DNA from: Viola odorata
Taxonomy: Eukaryota; Streptophyta; Magnoliopsida; Malpighiales; Violaceae
Direction: 5' to 3'
NCBI GenBank assembly: GCA_963691705.1
Contig: OY829542.1
Coordinates: 27,390,579 to 27,454,578 of the forward strand
DNA: 64,000 nt
In this document: positions 24,768 to 36,128 of the stretch, piece after piece
Position numbering within the stretch: position 1 is the stretch's first letter
Layout: each line of letters opens with the position of its first letter
Translations under genes and position numbers: made by a program
The notes under the pieces: generated by a model
What the model was told of the DNA's origin: nothing
Databases searched by the model: none
The model's input: the letters and a program-made list of their open reading frames with translations, nothing else

Positions 24768-26040
24768 CACTCTCCCTCTGCCAACAGGACAATTCCTCTC
24801 TCGCTCTCAAACCTTAACGTTTCCTACCACCACCACTCTTCTCTCCACCGGATAATATGTGAAACTCGTGGATATATTTACTATTTAGTCTAAAATTAAT
24901 TGTCGTTAACTCACTGTAACTCAATTATTATTATTTAAACAAAACATATAGACCGTTCCTCTAAGCAACTGTCTATTAACTTTTCGTAGGATTGATTCAT
25001 AATAATAATAAAAATTATATTCTGAATTTATAACTACTCACATTGGCATATTCTGGTCAACTATCCATGAAGAGTGTTAAAAAGTGTTGATAAACAGTTG
25101 ATTAAAATTGAGAAATTATAGAATTCTATTTTTCAAGAATAGAAGGAATTTAAAAGCGGTTGTAATCATTCAAAATATAACGTCATGGTGATTTTTTCGT
25201 AGTTTTTGTATCGTGTCTCTTAGAATGAACAAAATAAATGATGTCATTGGAAAAATAAAATTTATGCCATCATAAATAAAAAAGCGCTCATAAAATTAGA
25301 ATAATTTATGACAAAGTAGAATTATTTTTCAAATTAGAGAATTGAGAATTATTTATAAAATTGGAAAATTGGAGAATAATTATTTAAAAAATAGAAAGAA
25401 TTATAAAGTTGTTGTACTCATTCTTTATTTGACGTCATAATAAAAAAAATGCATAAAAAAATGAATGATAAAGGAAAATACAATTGTCATTTTTAACAAA
25501 AATGAATTTTTTTTAAAGAGTTTATAATTGGGCAAATAAATATTTTATGTTTCCTTACTATAAATTGTGTTGTAGTTAGATTATGAGTGATGTAAAATTG
25601 CAGTTTTGTTATCAATGTAATAACTATAATTACCTCTATCTCGAGGCCATGAACCTAGATTATGATTTTCCTATTTCGATCTTCATTTTTTGTAAAACTA
25701 ATAAGCTTCTTCCCTTAATTTTTAATTTATTCTCTTTATTGTTTATACGAAAGTAACTGAGTTCAACACTCACATTCTGCACACCTTACCAAACAGGGGA
25801 TACCATATTATGGTTCATTTTGTTAGATTAGTTGTATTATCGACTAAGGTTTGAAATTAAGAACAAATATGCATGCAAGAAATTAAGAAAAAATTTGCAG
25901 GCAATAAATGAAGAACATAATTGCATCAGATTAACGAAACACGAAATACGAAACATGGTTCATTACATTAATTGAAATGATAGAAACATAAAAAGCTTAA
26001 AAATAAAAAAACATAAGCAAGAAACATCAAGCACATCATA
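24768..26040. other. promoter side of the phosphatase gene and AT-rich spacer
   Basis: 24768-24860 is probably 5' UTR and core promoter for the minus-strand gene. From 24880 to 25800 the DNA is strongly AT-rich, and the phrase AATTATAAAGTTGTTG-like is partly repeated near 25150 and 25395. No coding frame is seen. Confidence 0.4.
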
Positions 26041-26350
26041 GCAGAGAAAGTCCTAATCTAATTAGTGTTTGGAATGGCAGGGATTGCATTCGCAAACTTG
26101 TTCACATCTTGCATAGAACCTCTCACATCCCTAAGTGCAAAGTTCATCACAACTCTCTTATGCTCCATACAAGCAATGGCAAGAGACAGTTTTGTATGCA
26201 ATCACCCAAGGATTCAATAGCTTGTAGGACATCATTCGCATTAACATCATCCTTCCTCTGACTGAGATCATCCAATATATCCTTTAAGTGTTGGATGCCA
26301 TGTGTCACCTGCAAGATTGATTGGATGCTTATTTGGTACAAAATCATCAT
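26041..26350 (-). pseudogene. unidentified coding-like fragment with a frameshift
   Basis: On the minus strand a splice-acceptor-like TCTTGCAG precedes VTHGIQHLKDILDDLSQRKD, VNANDVLQAIESLGDCIQ. A one-base shift near 26185 then gives KLSLAIACMEHKRVVMNFAL and RDVRGSMQDVNKFANAIPAI, ending at a stop. The amphipathic, helix-rich text over about 83 residues looks coding, but I do not recognise the family. It could be an exon of a host gene, or a gene fragment next to the LTR that follows. The frameshift suggests decay or a local error. Confidence 0.35.
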
Positions 26351-26364
26351 CTAGTTTACTCTTT

Positions 26365-27405
26365 TTGGTTAATGATACTGTTAATAATTAGTGTATTCTC
26401 TTCCTTTTTGCAGAAATCAGATAGAAGAACCAAAGAAGAAAGAAAGGAACAGAAACACCAAGAAAATAGAGCAAAAAGAAGACAGTAAAAGAGCTATATC
26501 AGAATGAACAAGCCTCTTCCCTAGGCCTAGGAGAGAGCACATTAGCATCAGGAAGGAACACATCTACACTAGGCCTAGGATGATTTCAAGTGGACCAAGG
26601 AGCAACGAAGTGGGCTTGGGCCGCAAAGAAGGAAAAAGCGCACTGATACTTCTGTTCTCAGAAAAAGACTTCTAGCGCACCAATACTTCTATTCTCAGCA
26701 AAAGACTTACAGGAAGAGTTTTCAGAGTTGTAAAAACGTTCTAAGGAATGAGAACAATTAACTTTTATATTTTATCTAAAACTCTAGGGAAGATAAGAAC
26801 AATTTAGTTTTTCCAGCTTATTTAGATGGCAGAGTCGGAGGGGGAAGGGGGGGCTCTCTCTTCTTTTTCGTTTTCTCTGCAACCAAATTTGGAACTCCAT
26901 TGTTTTGCTCTCCTCGTCTTCTTCCTTGAAACAAGGAGATTTCTAGTTTTATGCAATTGAATTTCGTATTTTATTTTATTATGTCTCTTCTAGCTAAGTA
27001 AATCGTTCCTGGTAAAGACTCCAAGGTTCATGATTCTAGTATTGTGAGGTCTAAACAATTTAATCAATTCCAAATTTCATATTTCTTCTCTTGTGATTTC
27101 TTATCAATTTATTCTTGTTTTGATTTAAGAGTGATCAACTTAAGTTTTAAACTTGAATAATTACAACTTTTCCTAATAACTTTGGATCTACATTGTTAGA
27201 AGGAATTCGCAAGCAACTAGCTTGTGGCCAACCGTAACTCTTAGTGAACGAGATGGACTCAGTTAGAGAAGAAAAATTAGGTTATGGGGGTGAATGAACT
27301 GATCCCTAGGCCTAGGAAAGGTTTCTCCTTGTTTTCATTAACAAACTAGTTAAAATCCTATAAGTGAATGCTCGTGTGTAGACTGCTCTAGAAAGACGTA
27401 GAATT
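26365..27405 (+). repeat. Athila-like LTR and leader (family A), approximate limits
   Basis: The layout matches the LTR at 60832-62288 but the sequence is different: a GCAG splice-like start, a central CTTCTTTTTCGTTTTCTCTG segment, and a repeated palindrome CCTAGGCCTAGG-type at 26521-26535, 26572-26583 and 27303-27315. It runs directly into a pol fragment, so gag and early pol are missing. The exact ends are not visible because only one copy is in the window. Confidence 0.45.
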
Positions 27406-28156
27406 CCAGTGTGGGAGGATTGTAGAAGCGCATTTGACGAGCTCAAACAGAAATTGATCACAACGCTAGTGATTCAAGCACCAAACTAGGATTTACCATT
27501 CGAGATTATGTGTGATGTACCTAACTCTCCTATAGGGGTTGTCCTTGGTCAAAAAGAAGGAAAATATCCTTATGTAGTTTATTATACTTCGAGGATGTTG
27601 GACGAAGCCTAGAAAAATTACACAACCACTGAGAAAGAATTGTTTGCTATTATTTTTGCCTTAGATAAATTTAGATCATATCTTCTTGGTACTAAGGTAA
27701 TTATATTTTCTGACCATGCAACTTTGAGATTTCTCTTGACAAAGAAGGATGCAAAACCTATGCTGATAAGGTGGATTCTTCTTCTGTAAGAGTTTGATAT
27801 CGTGATCAGAGACAAAAAGGGCAAGGAAAACTTGGTGGCTGACCATTTGAGCAGAATCCTGGTGGAGAAAGATTCGAACCCAGTCAGAGATGAATTCCCA
27901 GATGAGGGCCTATTCCTAGACCTAGGGAAGAGACCCTAGTATGCAGAAATTGCTAACTTCTTAGCAATAGGTAAGCTCCAAGGGGAGTTTTCTGATCAGA
28001 AGGGCATCTAAGTATTATGTGTGGGACGATCCTTACATGTGGAATATTGGAAAGGATCAAGTGGTCAGAAGGTGTGTGCTTGAGAATGAAATTCCCTCAA
28101 TCCTTGAGTTTTGTCATTCGCATGCTTGTGGAGGTCATTTTGGACCAAAGCGTACT
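27406..28156 (+). pseudogene. Ty3/gypsy (Athila-like) RNase H and integrase zinc-finger fragment, family A
   Basis: Plus-strand text reads [69 protein letters not shown] and KGKENLVADHLSRI, the RNase H domain. After a frame change come WNIGKDQVVRRCVLENEIP and CHSHACGGHFGPKRT, the His-His part of the integrase zinc finger. At least five in-frame stops are present. The fragment ends where LTR B starts (28157). Confidence 0.85.
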
Positions 28157-30077
28157 TGTCGCACCCCCTTTTCAATTTTACGCGAGCGGGTTCGGGACGA
28201 ATGTGAGACAAAACGGGATGTCTCACATAATGCAATGAAGTCGCCACCCTATTTATTTCTAAGGTTTAGGGAAACCTAAGGTCCAAAAAAAGGAGAAGAA
28301 CTAAAGGCACAAAAAGGGTCTAAAACCCGAGAACAACGGTTCAGGGTCGATTTATGGACTCGGGAAGGTGTTAGGCACCCGAGTCACATCCTAAAAAGGG
28401 TTTAAGATAAGCGTACTCGAGAGCGTGAGCACCGATCATTGTTACCCTTAAAAAATGAGATTAGCGACAAGTGATAATAATATAGGTATAAGCAAACATA
28501 CAAGATTTTAAACTAATTATTACAAATGAGCAATTGAAATAATTACCTAACTAATTATTAAAAATGATTTAGGAGATTTTATTAGCTGATTATTACAAAC
28601 CGGCAGTTGAATAATTAACTAACTATTACAACAATTTAAACAAGTTTATTTAACTAATCTATTACAAATTAGCAATTTATGAAAGCAAGTGGAAATTGTT
28701 TTAACAATTAAAAGCATGCATTTAACAATTAAAAGTAAGTAAAATAATTAACGATATGAACAATTTAAATAATGCACGAAAATAATGCGGTGGGCTTTAC
28801 AGAACAGTGTACCCTGACGAGCCTCGAATTCCAACCCACTACCCGAGCTGGGCCCAAATAGTACTGGCCCATGACTTCTTTCTTTCCGCTTGGGCTTTAG
28901 ACAGACTAAGCCCAAGATTCCTTTCTTATTTCCGTTTGGGCTTGGCCATGACCAAACTTTTAAATAAGCCAGCCCAGCCCGCGACCAACCTCTTTTCCCT
29001 CCCACTTCGTCTCCTTCCTTGCGTCGCCGGCGACCAAGGGGGCCAAAACCAGGCCCGACGAATCGCAAAATAAACAGCCAGAAACTGACCCAAAAATAAG
29101 ACCAACAACAACAACAAATAAATTAACCAAAAGCAGTTCAAATTAATCCATAAACAGCAAGCACTTTAACAAAAATAAAAATAAGCAATTTAAACCAAAT
29201 TTAAGTAATCAGACAATTAAAGCAGTAAGCAATTAAATTGAGGCAAGAACAACAATTTTAACCTGAAAATAAAGCAATTAAAGCAGGTTTAAACAGTTGA
29301 TTGATTAATTAAAAGCATAAACGAAATTAACTAAAAAACTAAGGAGAATACTCACTTTGGTTGCTGCTGCTGGAGAGAGTGAGAAAATGGAGAGTGAGAG
29401 TGAATTTTGGTCCTTTTTTTAGTTGAAGATTGAGAGGTATTTATAGGCGAGGTAGCCACGAGTGAGCTTGGCGAGCGCGGGTGAGAGTGGGAGTCCAAAC
29501 GTGATGAGCGAGATTAATCGGTGATGGGAGGTGGTGAGGCGGTTGAGAAAAGATCAAGGAAAATGATTATGATTCGCGTTGGGAGAGAGGACAAAGAAGA
29601 CTTTGGGTATAAAGGGGATGAACGACATTATTGGTGGCATTAAACATGATGGTAAGGGTTGAAAAAGGAGAGAGGGAGCCATTGTTCTGTTTGAGTCAAA
29701 CAGATCAACGATGCATGATGAAAATGAAGGAAAGGTTTTTAATTCAATTTATTCAATTCGAACTGATGGTACGAGCAAACTCGCTTGAAATAAAAAAAAG
29801 CTCGAACTGAGAATTACTAAAATACGTAATGAAATGAAACAAAATAAATAGTAAACTGTAAATAAGGAAAAAGTTCGATCTATGGTCCGCGAAGACTTGC
29901 TCAAAATCGATAGAAGTTCGAACAAGAAAAAGAATAAAAACACAAAAAAGGGGAAATAAAAGGAAATAGCACGAAAACAATAATGAATACAATACGACCG
30001 ATATTCAAAGGTTGATAATATGGCGAATGATAACAAATGCAAAAAATGACGAAAATGTCAAAAATCGGGTAGCAATA
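28157..30077 (+). repeat. LTR of a TGTCGCACCCC-type retrotransposon (family B), 1.9 kb
   Basis: Starts TGTCGCACCCCC and ends AAAATCGGGTAGCAATA. The minus strand at 63894-64000 shows the same 3' end (AAAAATCGGGTAGCAACA), which supports that boundary. The text includes GCAATGAAGTCGCCACC and GGTGTTAGGCACCCGAGTC, phrases I know from a widespread plant LTR family. It interrupts the family A integrase. The 5 bp before it are GTACT; no matching repeat follows 30077, so this is not a simple solo LTR. Internal ORFs on both strands look fortuitous. Confidence 0.7.
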
Positions 30078-30239
30078 GTTGCCCCCTCTTTACTGTCTGA
30101 TCAAAAATACAGTGTAACTAAAATTTTTGATGAGCAGTAAAGATGGTTGCCCCAAGTACTACCACGGTTTGAATGCAACATGACATGTTGGGGAACCTTT
30201 ATATGGATGCAGTGCATAAATCTTGGAGGCAATGCAAAA
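30078..30239. other. post-LTR segment with a hairpin between GTTGCCCC repeats
   Basis: GTTGCCCC occurs at 30078-30085 and 30146-30153. Between them, CTTTACTGTCTGATCAAAA (30088-30106) and TTTTGATGAGCAGTAAAG (30125-30142) form imperfect inverted arms. It is probably internal DNA of element B next to its LTR. No coding is seen. Confidence 0.5.
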
Positions 30240-30461
30240 ATGCAGAAATGTAAATGTTCGCTAAAGGAGGAGAATGCAAGTGATGTCTCTCAAGGAGGAG
30301 GATGCAAATGATGTCACTTAAGGAAAAGAATGCAAATGATGTCACTCAAGGAGGAGAATGCAAGTGATGTCGCTCAAGGAGGAGGATGCAGAAATGTAAA
30401 TGTCGCTCTAGGAGGAGATAAAAATGCAGAAATGTATATGTCGCTCTGAGAGGAGATAAAG
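30240..30461. repeat. 28-bp minisatellite
   Basis: Four exact-length 28-bp units start at 30274, 30302, 30330 and 30358 (ATGCAARTGATGTC.CT.AAGG). They are flanked by longer 34-38 bp variants starting ATGCAGAAATGTA at 30240, 30386 and 30424. The array lies where the minus-strand gag of element C should be. Confidence 0.9.
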
Positions 30462-30720
30462 CATCACATTCCAAGTGAAAATTCCATAGATGAATGTAGG
30501 GATTTTCATTGGAATGCCCATAGAATTTCTTCAAGTTGTGGATGATGTTGGTCTTGATTGCCCAATCATGATCCACTGGTGGTAGATCAATGCAGGAATA
30601 AGTGATCTGTTCAGCACCTTTGTTTAATTCCCTGAGAGTCTGCTCAGTTGGATGCTTTTCTATGTTTATTCTCTGATTCGGTTCTTCTTGGTCTGCTTCT
30701 TAGCCAAGAAGGTGTTCTTG
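30346..30720 (-). pseudogene. N-terminal gag fragment of Athila-like element C
   Basis: The minus-strand text MDHDWAIKTNIIHNLKKFYG then HSNENPYIHLWNFHLECDAL is the start of a Ty3/gypsy gag (FxGxxNENPxxHLxxFxxxCD). It runs into the minisatellite and loses homology, so the gene is truncated there. It is the first internal gene after the tRNA-Asp-like primer site and LTR C, which fits a minus-strand 5' end. Confidence 0.65.
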
Positions 30721-30806
30721 ATCAAGATGACAGTTTGTTGATGAACTTAGTGTAGTATAGACCTGGTCATGAACAAGAAAACACAAAGATCAGTAAACCT
30801 TATTCC

Positions 30807-30826
30807 CTAGCAACGACACCAAAATT
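30807..30826 (-). other. primer binding site of element C (tRNA-Asp-like, decayed)
   Basis: On the minus strand the bases after the LTR read TTTTGGTGTCGTTGCTAGGG. The classic plant site TGGCGCCGTTGCCGGGG pairs with the 3' end of tRNA-Asp; this copy has three transitions from it. Confidence 0.6.
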
Positions 30827-32209
30827 TGATGGTTGTCGAATCCGTAAAAAATATAAATTACAACTCACTACTAAGAACAAGTTAATTGTAAATAGAAAGT
30901 AAGAGGATCAATCCACAAAGAGTACTGCTGTGATTTTTATGTGTACTTGTAAAGACTAGTGGTAACACTTAGGTGAAATTGAGGGTTTTTGTTTAAAACT
31001 AAAATTGGAAAATAAATAAAGCAAGTAAACAATCTGGGCCAAGAATGAGATTCTTGGTCAAGACAGTCTAGAATGGAACAATCAAATATGAGAGGAATTC
31101 CTAGTAGAGGCTGGAAGTAAAGAGATATGACCAGTAATCATTGACGCAGGGGTATTCATCTTTAATCTAAAGAGTTGCTATAGGATCAAGGTACGCTTAT
31201 GACCCATACTTCCATCCTGTATCAACACCATCTCAGGTACGCTTAGAGATGATGCCTAACCAACTAGAACCTTGCTAGTTAAAGGGTTTACTAAGTTGGC
31301 TGATGATCGATTAGAGGAAGACAACTCTAAACCTAGTATCCTCGGGCATCAGTCGAAACTAAATCTAATTAACCTTTCACCCTAGCAGTTTCGCGGATGT
31401 TCCGTGAGCGCAAGGTGTCTACTTCAATCCTCTTGGTCAATAATCCATGGCCAAGAGGAATGACTGTCATGATAGTCTACTTAATCCTAGATTGGTCAGA
31501 TCCGAAATCAATTAGAAAATATAGTAAAATTATAATGAGATCAGTTAAATGCAAATTTAAAGATAAATAAAATCAATTAGGTCTCATGCAAGCTCATACT
31601 CATGCTTTAAACGCCTCTACTAAGAACGGTTTATTTAGCTACTCATACTCATATTGAAAGCAAACAAAATATAAATTAAAATATTGAAAATCCTTTATTT
31701 CCGAAGGAGCAAAGTATGTAAACTGCAACAAAGATGAAAGCGTAGAGAAGGGACCAAGTTTTTGGGTGAAGTCCCCTTCTAAAATAACCTAGGAAGAGTA
31801 TATATAGTCTCCTCAGCCAATAATATCTCTAAAAAGAAATAAAATAAGATAAATCCTAATTAAACTCTAAATTGTATCTAAACACTCTCCTCTTCCAACT
31901 AGAAGTCTTCAAGGACGAGATAAGGGAGGTTGGATACAGCTTTAACACTCTTGTGGATAAGACCAATAATCATCATCGCTGTAGAACTTTTCCGTGAGTA
32001 TCGCTTCGTAATGTTGTGAGCCCAGAATTGGCTAAGAAAGGTGTCTGTCCTCATGTTGTCTAGAATTGGCCCATTTCTGCTCCATGTGCGCATTGGCTTT
32101 CTAGATCTATTTCCTGCAATAATCATGCAATTATACTAAAATCAACAGAATTAACATCCGAAAATACATGAAAAATAGTGGTAAAACCACTACAATTTAT
32201 GCTCAATCA
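30827..32209 (-). repeat. LTR of Athila-like element C (minus strand)
   Basis: Starts (minus) TGATTGAGCATAAATTG and ends GGATTCGACAACCATCA. It is the inverted relative of the plus-strand LTR 60832-62288: both share the block around TTGCTATAGGATCAAGGTACG / CGTACCTTGATCCTATAGCA, CTTTAACCAGCAAGGT-type text and GATTCGACA.CCATCA. Short motifs TTCTTGGTCAAGACAG (31051) and CTTGGTCAA...GGCCAAGAGG (31430-31460) recur here. Confidence 0.85.
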
Positions 32210-32274
32210 TATAGTTGAAGGAATTAATTTTTTTTCTAACCTTTCTTTTTCGTTGTTTCATCCTAGGGTTTGTT

Positions 32275-32342
32275 AGTCTGGTTTGAAGAGTCAGTTCAAT
32301 ACCTACAAAAAGAAACAAACGCAATTGATATTAAAAAAGTTA
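32275..32342 (-). mobile_element. Gypsy3-1 leader, left remnant beside the Harbinger element
   Basis: ACCTACAAAAAGAAACAAAC and GCAATTGATAT align with 58881-58915 (ACCTATAAAAAGAAACAAAC, ACAATTGATAT), which precedes the gag of Gypsy3-2. The match continues on the other side of the Harbinger insertion. The gag and pol that should lie further left are missing. Confidence 0.7.
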
Positions 32343-32714
32343 GGCCCTGTTTACTTGGGAGAATTCTCCCGAAAATTCTCTAGTTTTCTGAAAACTAGTG
32401 TTCATTTTGAAAAACGTGTTTGTTTTCAGTCTGAAAATGAAAACGAAAATTCTCTGTTTGAAAAACGATGAACAAATTTTGAAAACGCCCAAAAGTTGTT
32501 TTCTATTTTTCTGGTTTTTTTTGCTTTGGCTTCCTCAGTTTGAAAACACGCGGTTTTCAAACTAAGTGATTAATGAATTTTCCTTAATCACCATTCTACC
32601 CCTGCAACCTTCTTCATCTTCTTCTTCTCTTCGATGCCCTAACCCTTGCTGTCCTCTTTTTCCTCCTTTCGTTCTTCTTCCCCTCTCCTCCATCTTCATC
32701 CTCGACCGTCAGTC

Positions 32715-32880
32715 GTCTCACCATCGTCTCTCTCGTCGCCTCGTCCCAACTCATCGTTTTCACTCCTCGTCAACTCGTCGTCTCTCCTCGTCGCTTTGTC
32801 CCAACTCACCATCGTCTCTCCTCGTCGCCTCGTCTCTCCTCATAACGCCTCGTCACTTCTCGTCGCCTCGTCACTCCGGA
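32715..32880. repeat. CTCGTCGCCTCGTC low-complexity run in the Harbinger leader
   Basis: Irregular tandem copies of CTCGTCGYCTCGTCYC and variants. Frames through it give Ser/Arg-rich text with no homology. Confidence 0.7.
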
Positions 32881-34604
32881 GTGTCCTAAGTCCCAAGTCT
32901 TTTCAATTGTTGTTTTTTATTTTGCTTAATTTGATTGCTGTGTTTGATTTTAATTAATTACTACTTTAGGGTTTATTTGATTTGCTGCTCTTGATTAAAT
33001 TGATTTAATTGCTGTTTGTGGCCGGATTTAATTAATTTGATTGCTGAACCTTTGGCTTCTACATAGTAGTTTATTATTGTCACTTAAGCAGTTGGCTTCG
33101 TGTAGTTCTTATGACTGTATATGGAGATGCTCTGTTTTTGTTGTTCAATTGGGCTGACATTTTATGACACAACTTTTCCTCTGGCATGACCAAGTAATTT
33201 CAAATGCTATCCATTAGCTAAAGTGGTAACATGCCTAGACACTAGAAAAGTAAGTTATTGGACCAAATTTTAGAAACATAAGCTGATGATTATAATGTTA
33301 TTGTGAAAATTGCACTATAAATCTTAATGCATGTTCCATGCTAATTTCATTATTGTTCTTTGTTATTTATGAGTTGGGGATTTGCTATGTATATCAGTAT
33401 ACGACTTGCGACTCCTTTACTACCAAGAGTTTTTAGTTTATGAAGTGGGTCAATATTTTATTAATTTTGCACTTGGATATACATCTGTAAACTTTTGAGT
33501 TCAGTGCATTTGAGGCCACATGTTTTTAGCTTTCCAAGCAATTCTAATGTACTTAATGGTGATAGGCTAGGCTATCAATCTTTGGGAAGGACTTCAGTGA
33601 TTGTTTGATTTCTAGGCGGTCTCGTCACTTTGCTGGAACCCGGTATGTGGTTATTTTGACTCAAAGTTTATGTATGGGTAGTCCTTTCTTGCATCCTTCA
33701 CATCTCTGCTTGATGAAAAAAATTCTGTGGATTTATGTCATCGGATTCTGTTAAGGGTATTCCTTTATGGGTAGTCCTTTCTTGCATCCTTCTATATTTC
33801 AGTTTGATTTCTCATGTGATTTTAATTTTATTTCTATGCATTTTATTAGTTTATGGCTTAAAATTTAATTAACATATCTGTTTATGTATTGATCAATTAT
33901 GAATAGAATAATAAAGTGCTTTCACCTTGAATTCCTGCTATCTTTGATGGGGCTTTCAAATGTTTGTTTTTTTTGACTTATGCTCATTAGAAGGATTCAA
34001 AGTGTCTGCTCATTCTTTGTTGGAGACTTGCTTTGAAGAAATTATTTACAAAGTCATTTGGTAGTCTAAATTTTGACATTTCACTTAGTCATTGTCGTAG
34101 TCTAAGTTTGACCTTCAACTCCAGGAAGTTCTGTTACGATTTCCTAGCTATCTAAACATACACTGTTTAATATGTTTTATCAAACTACATGCCTTATTGG
34201 TTTAAACATATGCTATTAATGCTACCCAAACCTCCTTACTGGCAAGGTTGCATGCAAACTGGTAGAAAAGGTTTTGACTTATCTTCAATGACAGAATAGA
34301 AAAGAACCAACTTTTGAAACTGTTATTTACTAATTAGTGGTAGCTCTTGGGTGAATGCTCAGTGACTTGAATTGAGTTTGCTGTTATCTGGACTTATACT
34401 TTTATCGATGCTCTGTTCTTTATGGGCGAGGTTATTTCTTAGTAGTCTTATAAAGTACATGACATGTTGTTCATCCTTGACTTGTTGTGCATGGATTTTC
34501 TTGTATAGCTTTATACCTTGTGCTATGATTATATCAGTGCTCAATGTGTTTTAGCAAATTTGTTCATATTCTTGGTTTTATGGTGCAGAAAATTTGAAAT
34601 CGTC

Positions 34605-35600
34605 ATGACGGGAGGAAGACATGATGGTGATGATGAAGCTAAATGGTCCGATAGAAATGAAGAGATATTTCTAACAATATTGCACGAGCGAGTAAAGAAA
34701 GATCCTAATGGTGCACCCACTTTTAAAGGAACGGATTGGAAAGAAATTGATGAAGAAATGTTTTTGGCTTTCGGTGAACGATATATTGGAATTAAATTGG
34801 TTGGAAAATACAATTGGCTGAGGGTGAAGCATCGACAATTTTTAGAACTGTTAGAACATACTGGAGTCACCTACATGTCAAGTTTAAACATGGTGAATGC
34901 TCCAGAAGATGTGTGGCAAATGTTTTTCGCGGTATGTTACACTTTCTTACAGGTTTCCTTCATGCCATAAATTTATAGATTTTAATATTAACATCTTCAA
35001 GTCTGTTTTTTAACATTGCAGAAAAATAGGAATTATAGGGCATTTAGAAGGAAAGGATGTCCAAACTATGAGCTGTTAGGTCTGGTGTTTAATAGATCTA
35101 TAGCTACTGGACATCTGCATCATTCCTCTTCACAATTGCCACCAACGTCTGATGAGGAGCGTCAAAATGAGGAAGAATTTTTCCATCATGGTGTTCATAT
35201 ATCTAGAGGTGATGGGATTGAAGTTGATAAGTCTGTTGCTGGGAGCTCCAAAGGAAAACGTTCTGCTGATGGTGATATTCTAAGTTATAGGTGTGTCAAG
35301 AGGGGTACTTCGAATAAGTGGGACTCTTGCATGGATCAGTTCGTATCATCGCATAGTGCTAAGGTTGAGTGTTTTGCAGCCAAAGCAAAGAAGTATAAAG
35401 GAGAAATGGATGAAGTTACAAGTCCATTGCGAGATGCTTATTCTGTTGAGGCGTGCGTAGCTGCGTTAGATAGAATAGATGATGTCCCGGACAACTCTTA
35501 CTGCAAGGCACTTCTGCAGTTTGAAAACCCATATTGGAGGAAAGTGTTCATCAACTTGTCCATTCATAGGAGGAAGACTTGGTTGAACAGTTTACATTGA
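34605..35600 (+). CDS. Harbinger Myb/SANT-like DNA-binding protein (ORF1), 2 exons, 301 aa
   Basis: Exons 34605-34931 and 35022-35600 join in phase 0 (MFFA then KNRNYRAF). The N-terminal 100 residues are a trihelix/Myb_DNA-bind_3 domain: WSDRNEEIFLTILHERVKK, FKGTDWKEIDEEM and NWLRVKHRQFLELL with the spaced Trp residues. The C-terminal part has basic and Ser-rich stretches. In PIF/Harbinger elements this protein binds the transposon ends and helps carry the transposase into the nucleus. Both splice sites are canonical and I see no disabling change. A 5' UTR exon boundary (TGGTGCAG) lies just upstream. Confidence 0.85.
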
Positions 35601-35766
35601 TTGTAGTTTATTTTATGTCCATTCATAACTTATATTATTTATTGGTTGTAAGTTGGACGTATTTCGGAATGCTTTGTGCATGAAAATCAATGGTTTTTAT
35701 GGTGAATATTGTGACAAACAATTATATTAATCTAATTTGGATATTATGTGAACAATGACAATTTTT

Positions 35767-35849
35767 TTCAACGGCTAGTAACGGTTTTTTGTTTCAACGA
35801 CTAGTAACGGCTATTCTTTTCAACGGCTATTTTTTTAAGGCTATATATA
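35767..35849 (+). promoter_or_regulatory. AACGG-repeat promoter upstream of the transposase gene
   Basis: Five spaced cores: AACGG at 35770, 35780, 35806, 35822 and AACGA at 35796, mostly inside TTCAACGGCTA or GTAACGGYT. A TATATATA box follows at 35842-35849. The longer unit is one base from the plant mitosis-specific activator consensus (YCYAACGGYYA), bound by MYB3R factors. Confidence 0.55.
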
Positions 35850-36128
35850 CTCATCTTAGATGAGGCTCTTACATTCCTCATAACACAAAAAATACATTTA
35901 CAAGCTCACAAAATCATTAATCTACAACACAAGCTTCTATCAAGCCTCATAGATTCATTCTTGTGTTCATCTTTCAAGTGTGTTTAAAGCTTTATCTTGA
36001 GGTAATATCCTTTTTTTTTGGTTTTCATTATTGTATCATATATTTATCATTTACACACCAAATGTGATGTCACGGGTTGATTGTGGGGTATGATCTAATG
36101 ATTAGTCTTTATGGTGCAGGTAAAATGA

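Noticed and set aside
28748..29141. overlapping open frames of 70-106 codons on both strands of LTR B
   Set aside because: GC-rich LTR sequence read in all frames, with no domain or codon pattern.
28157..30077. LTR B as a solo LTR
   Set aside because: GTACT before it is not repeated after 30077, and LTR-adjacent internal-type sequence follows.
30274..30385. regular 28-bp repeats as a CRISPR-like array
   Set aside because: Units are contiguous without spacers and lie in plant retrotransposon DNA.
32566..32957. Ser/Arg-rich plus-strand frames in the Harbinger leader
   Set aside because: Produced by the CTCGTCGCC low-complexity run.
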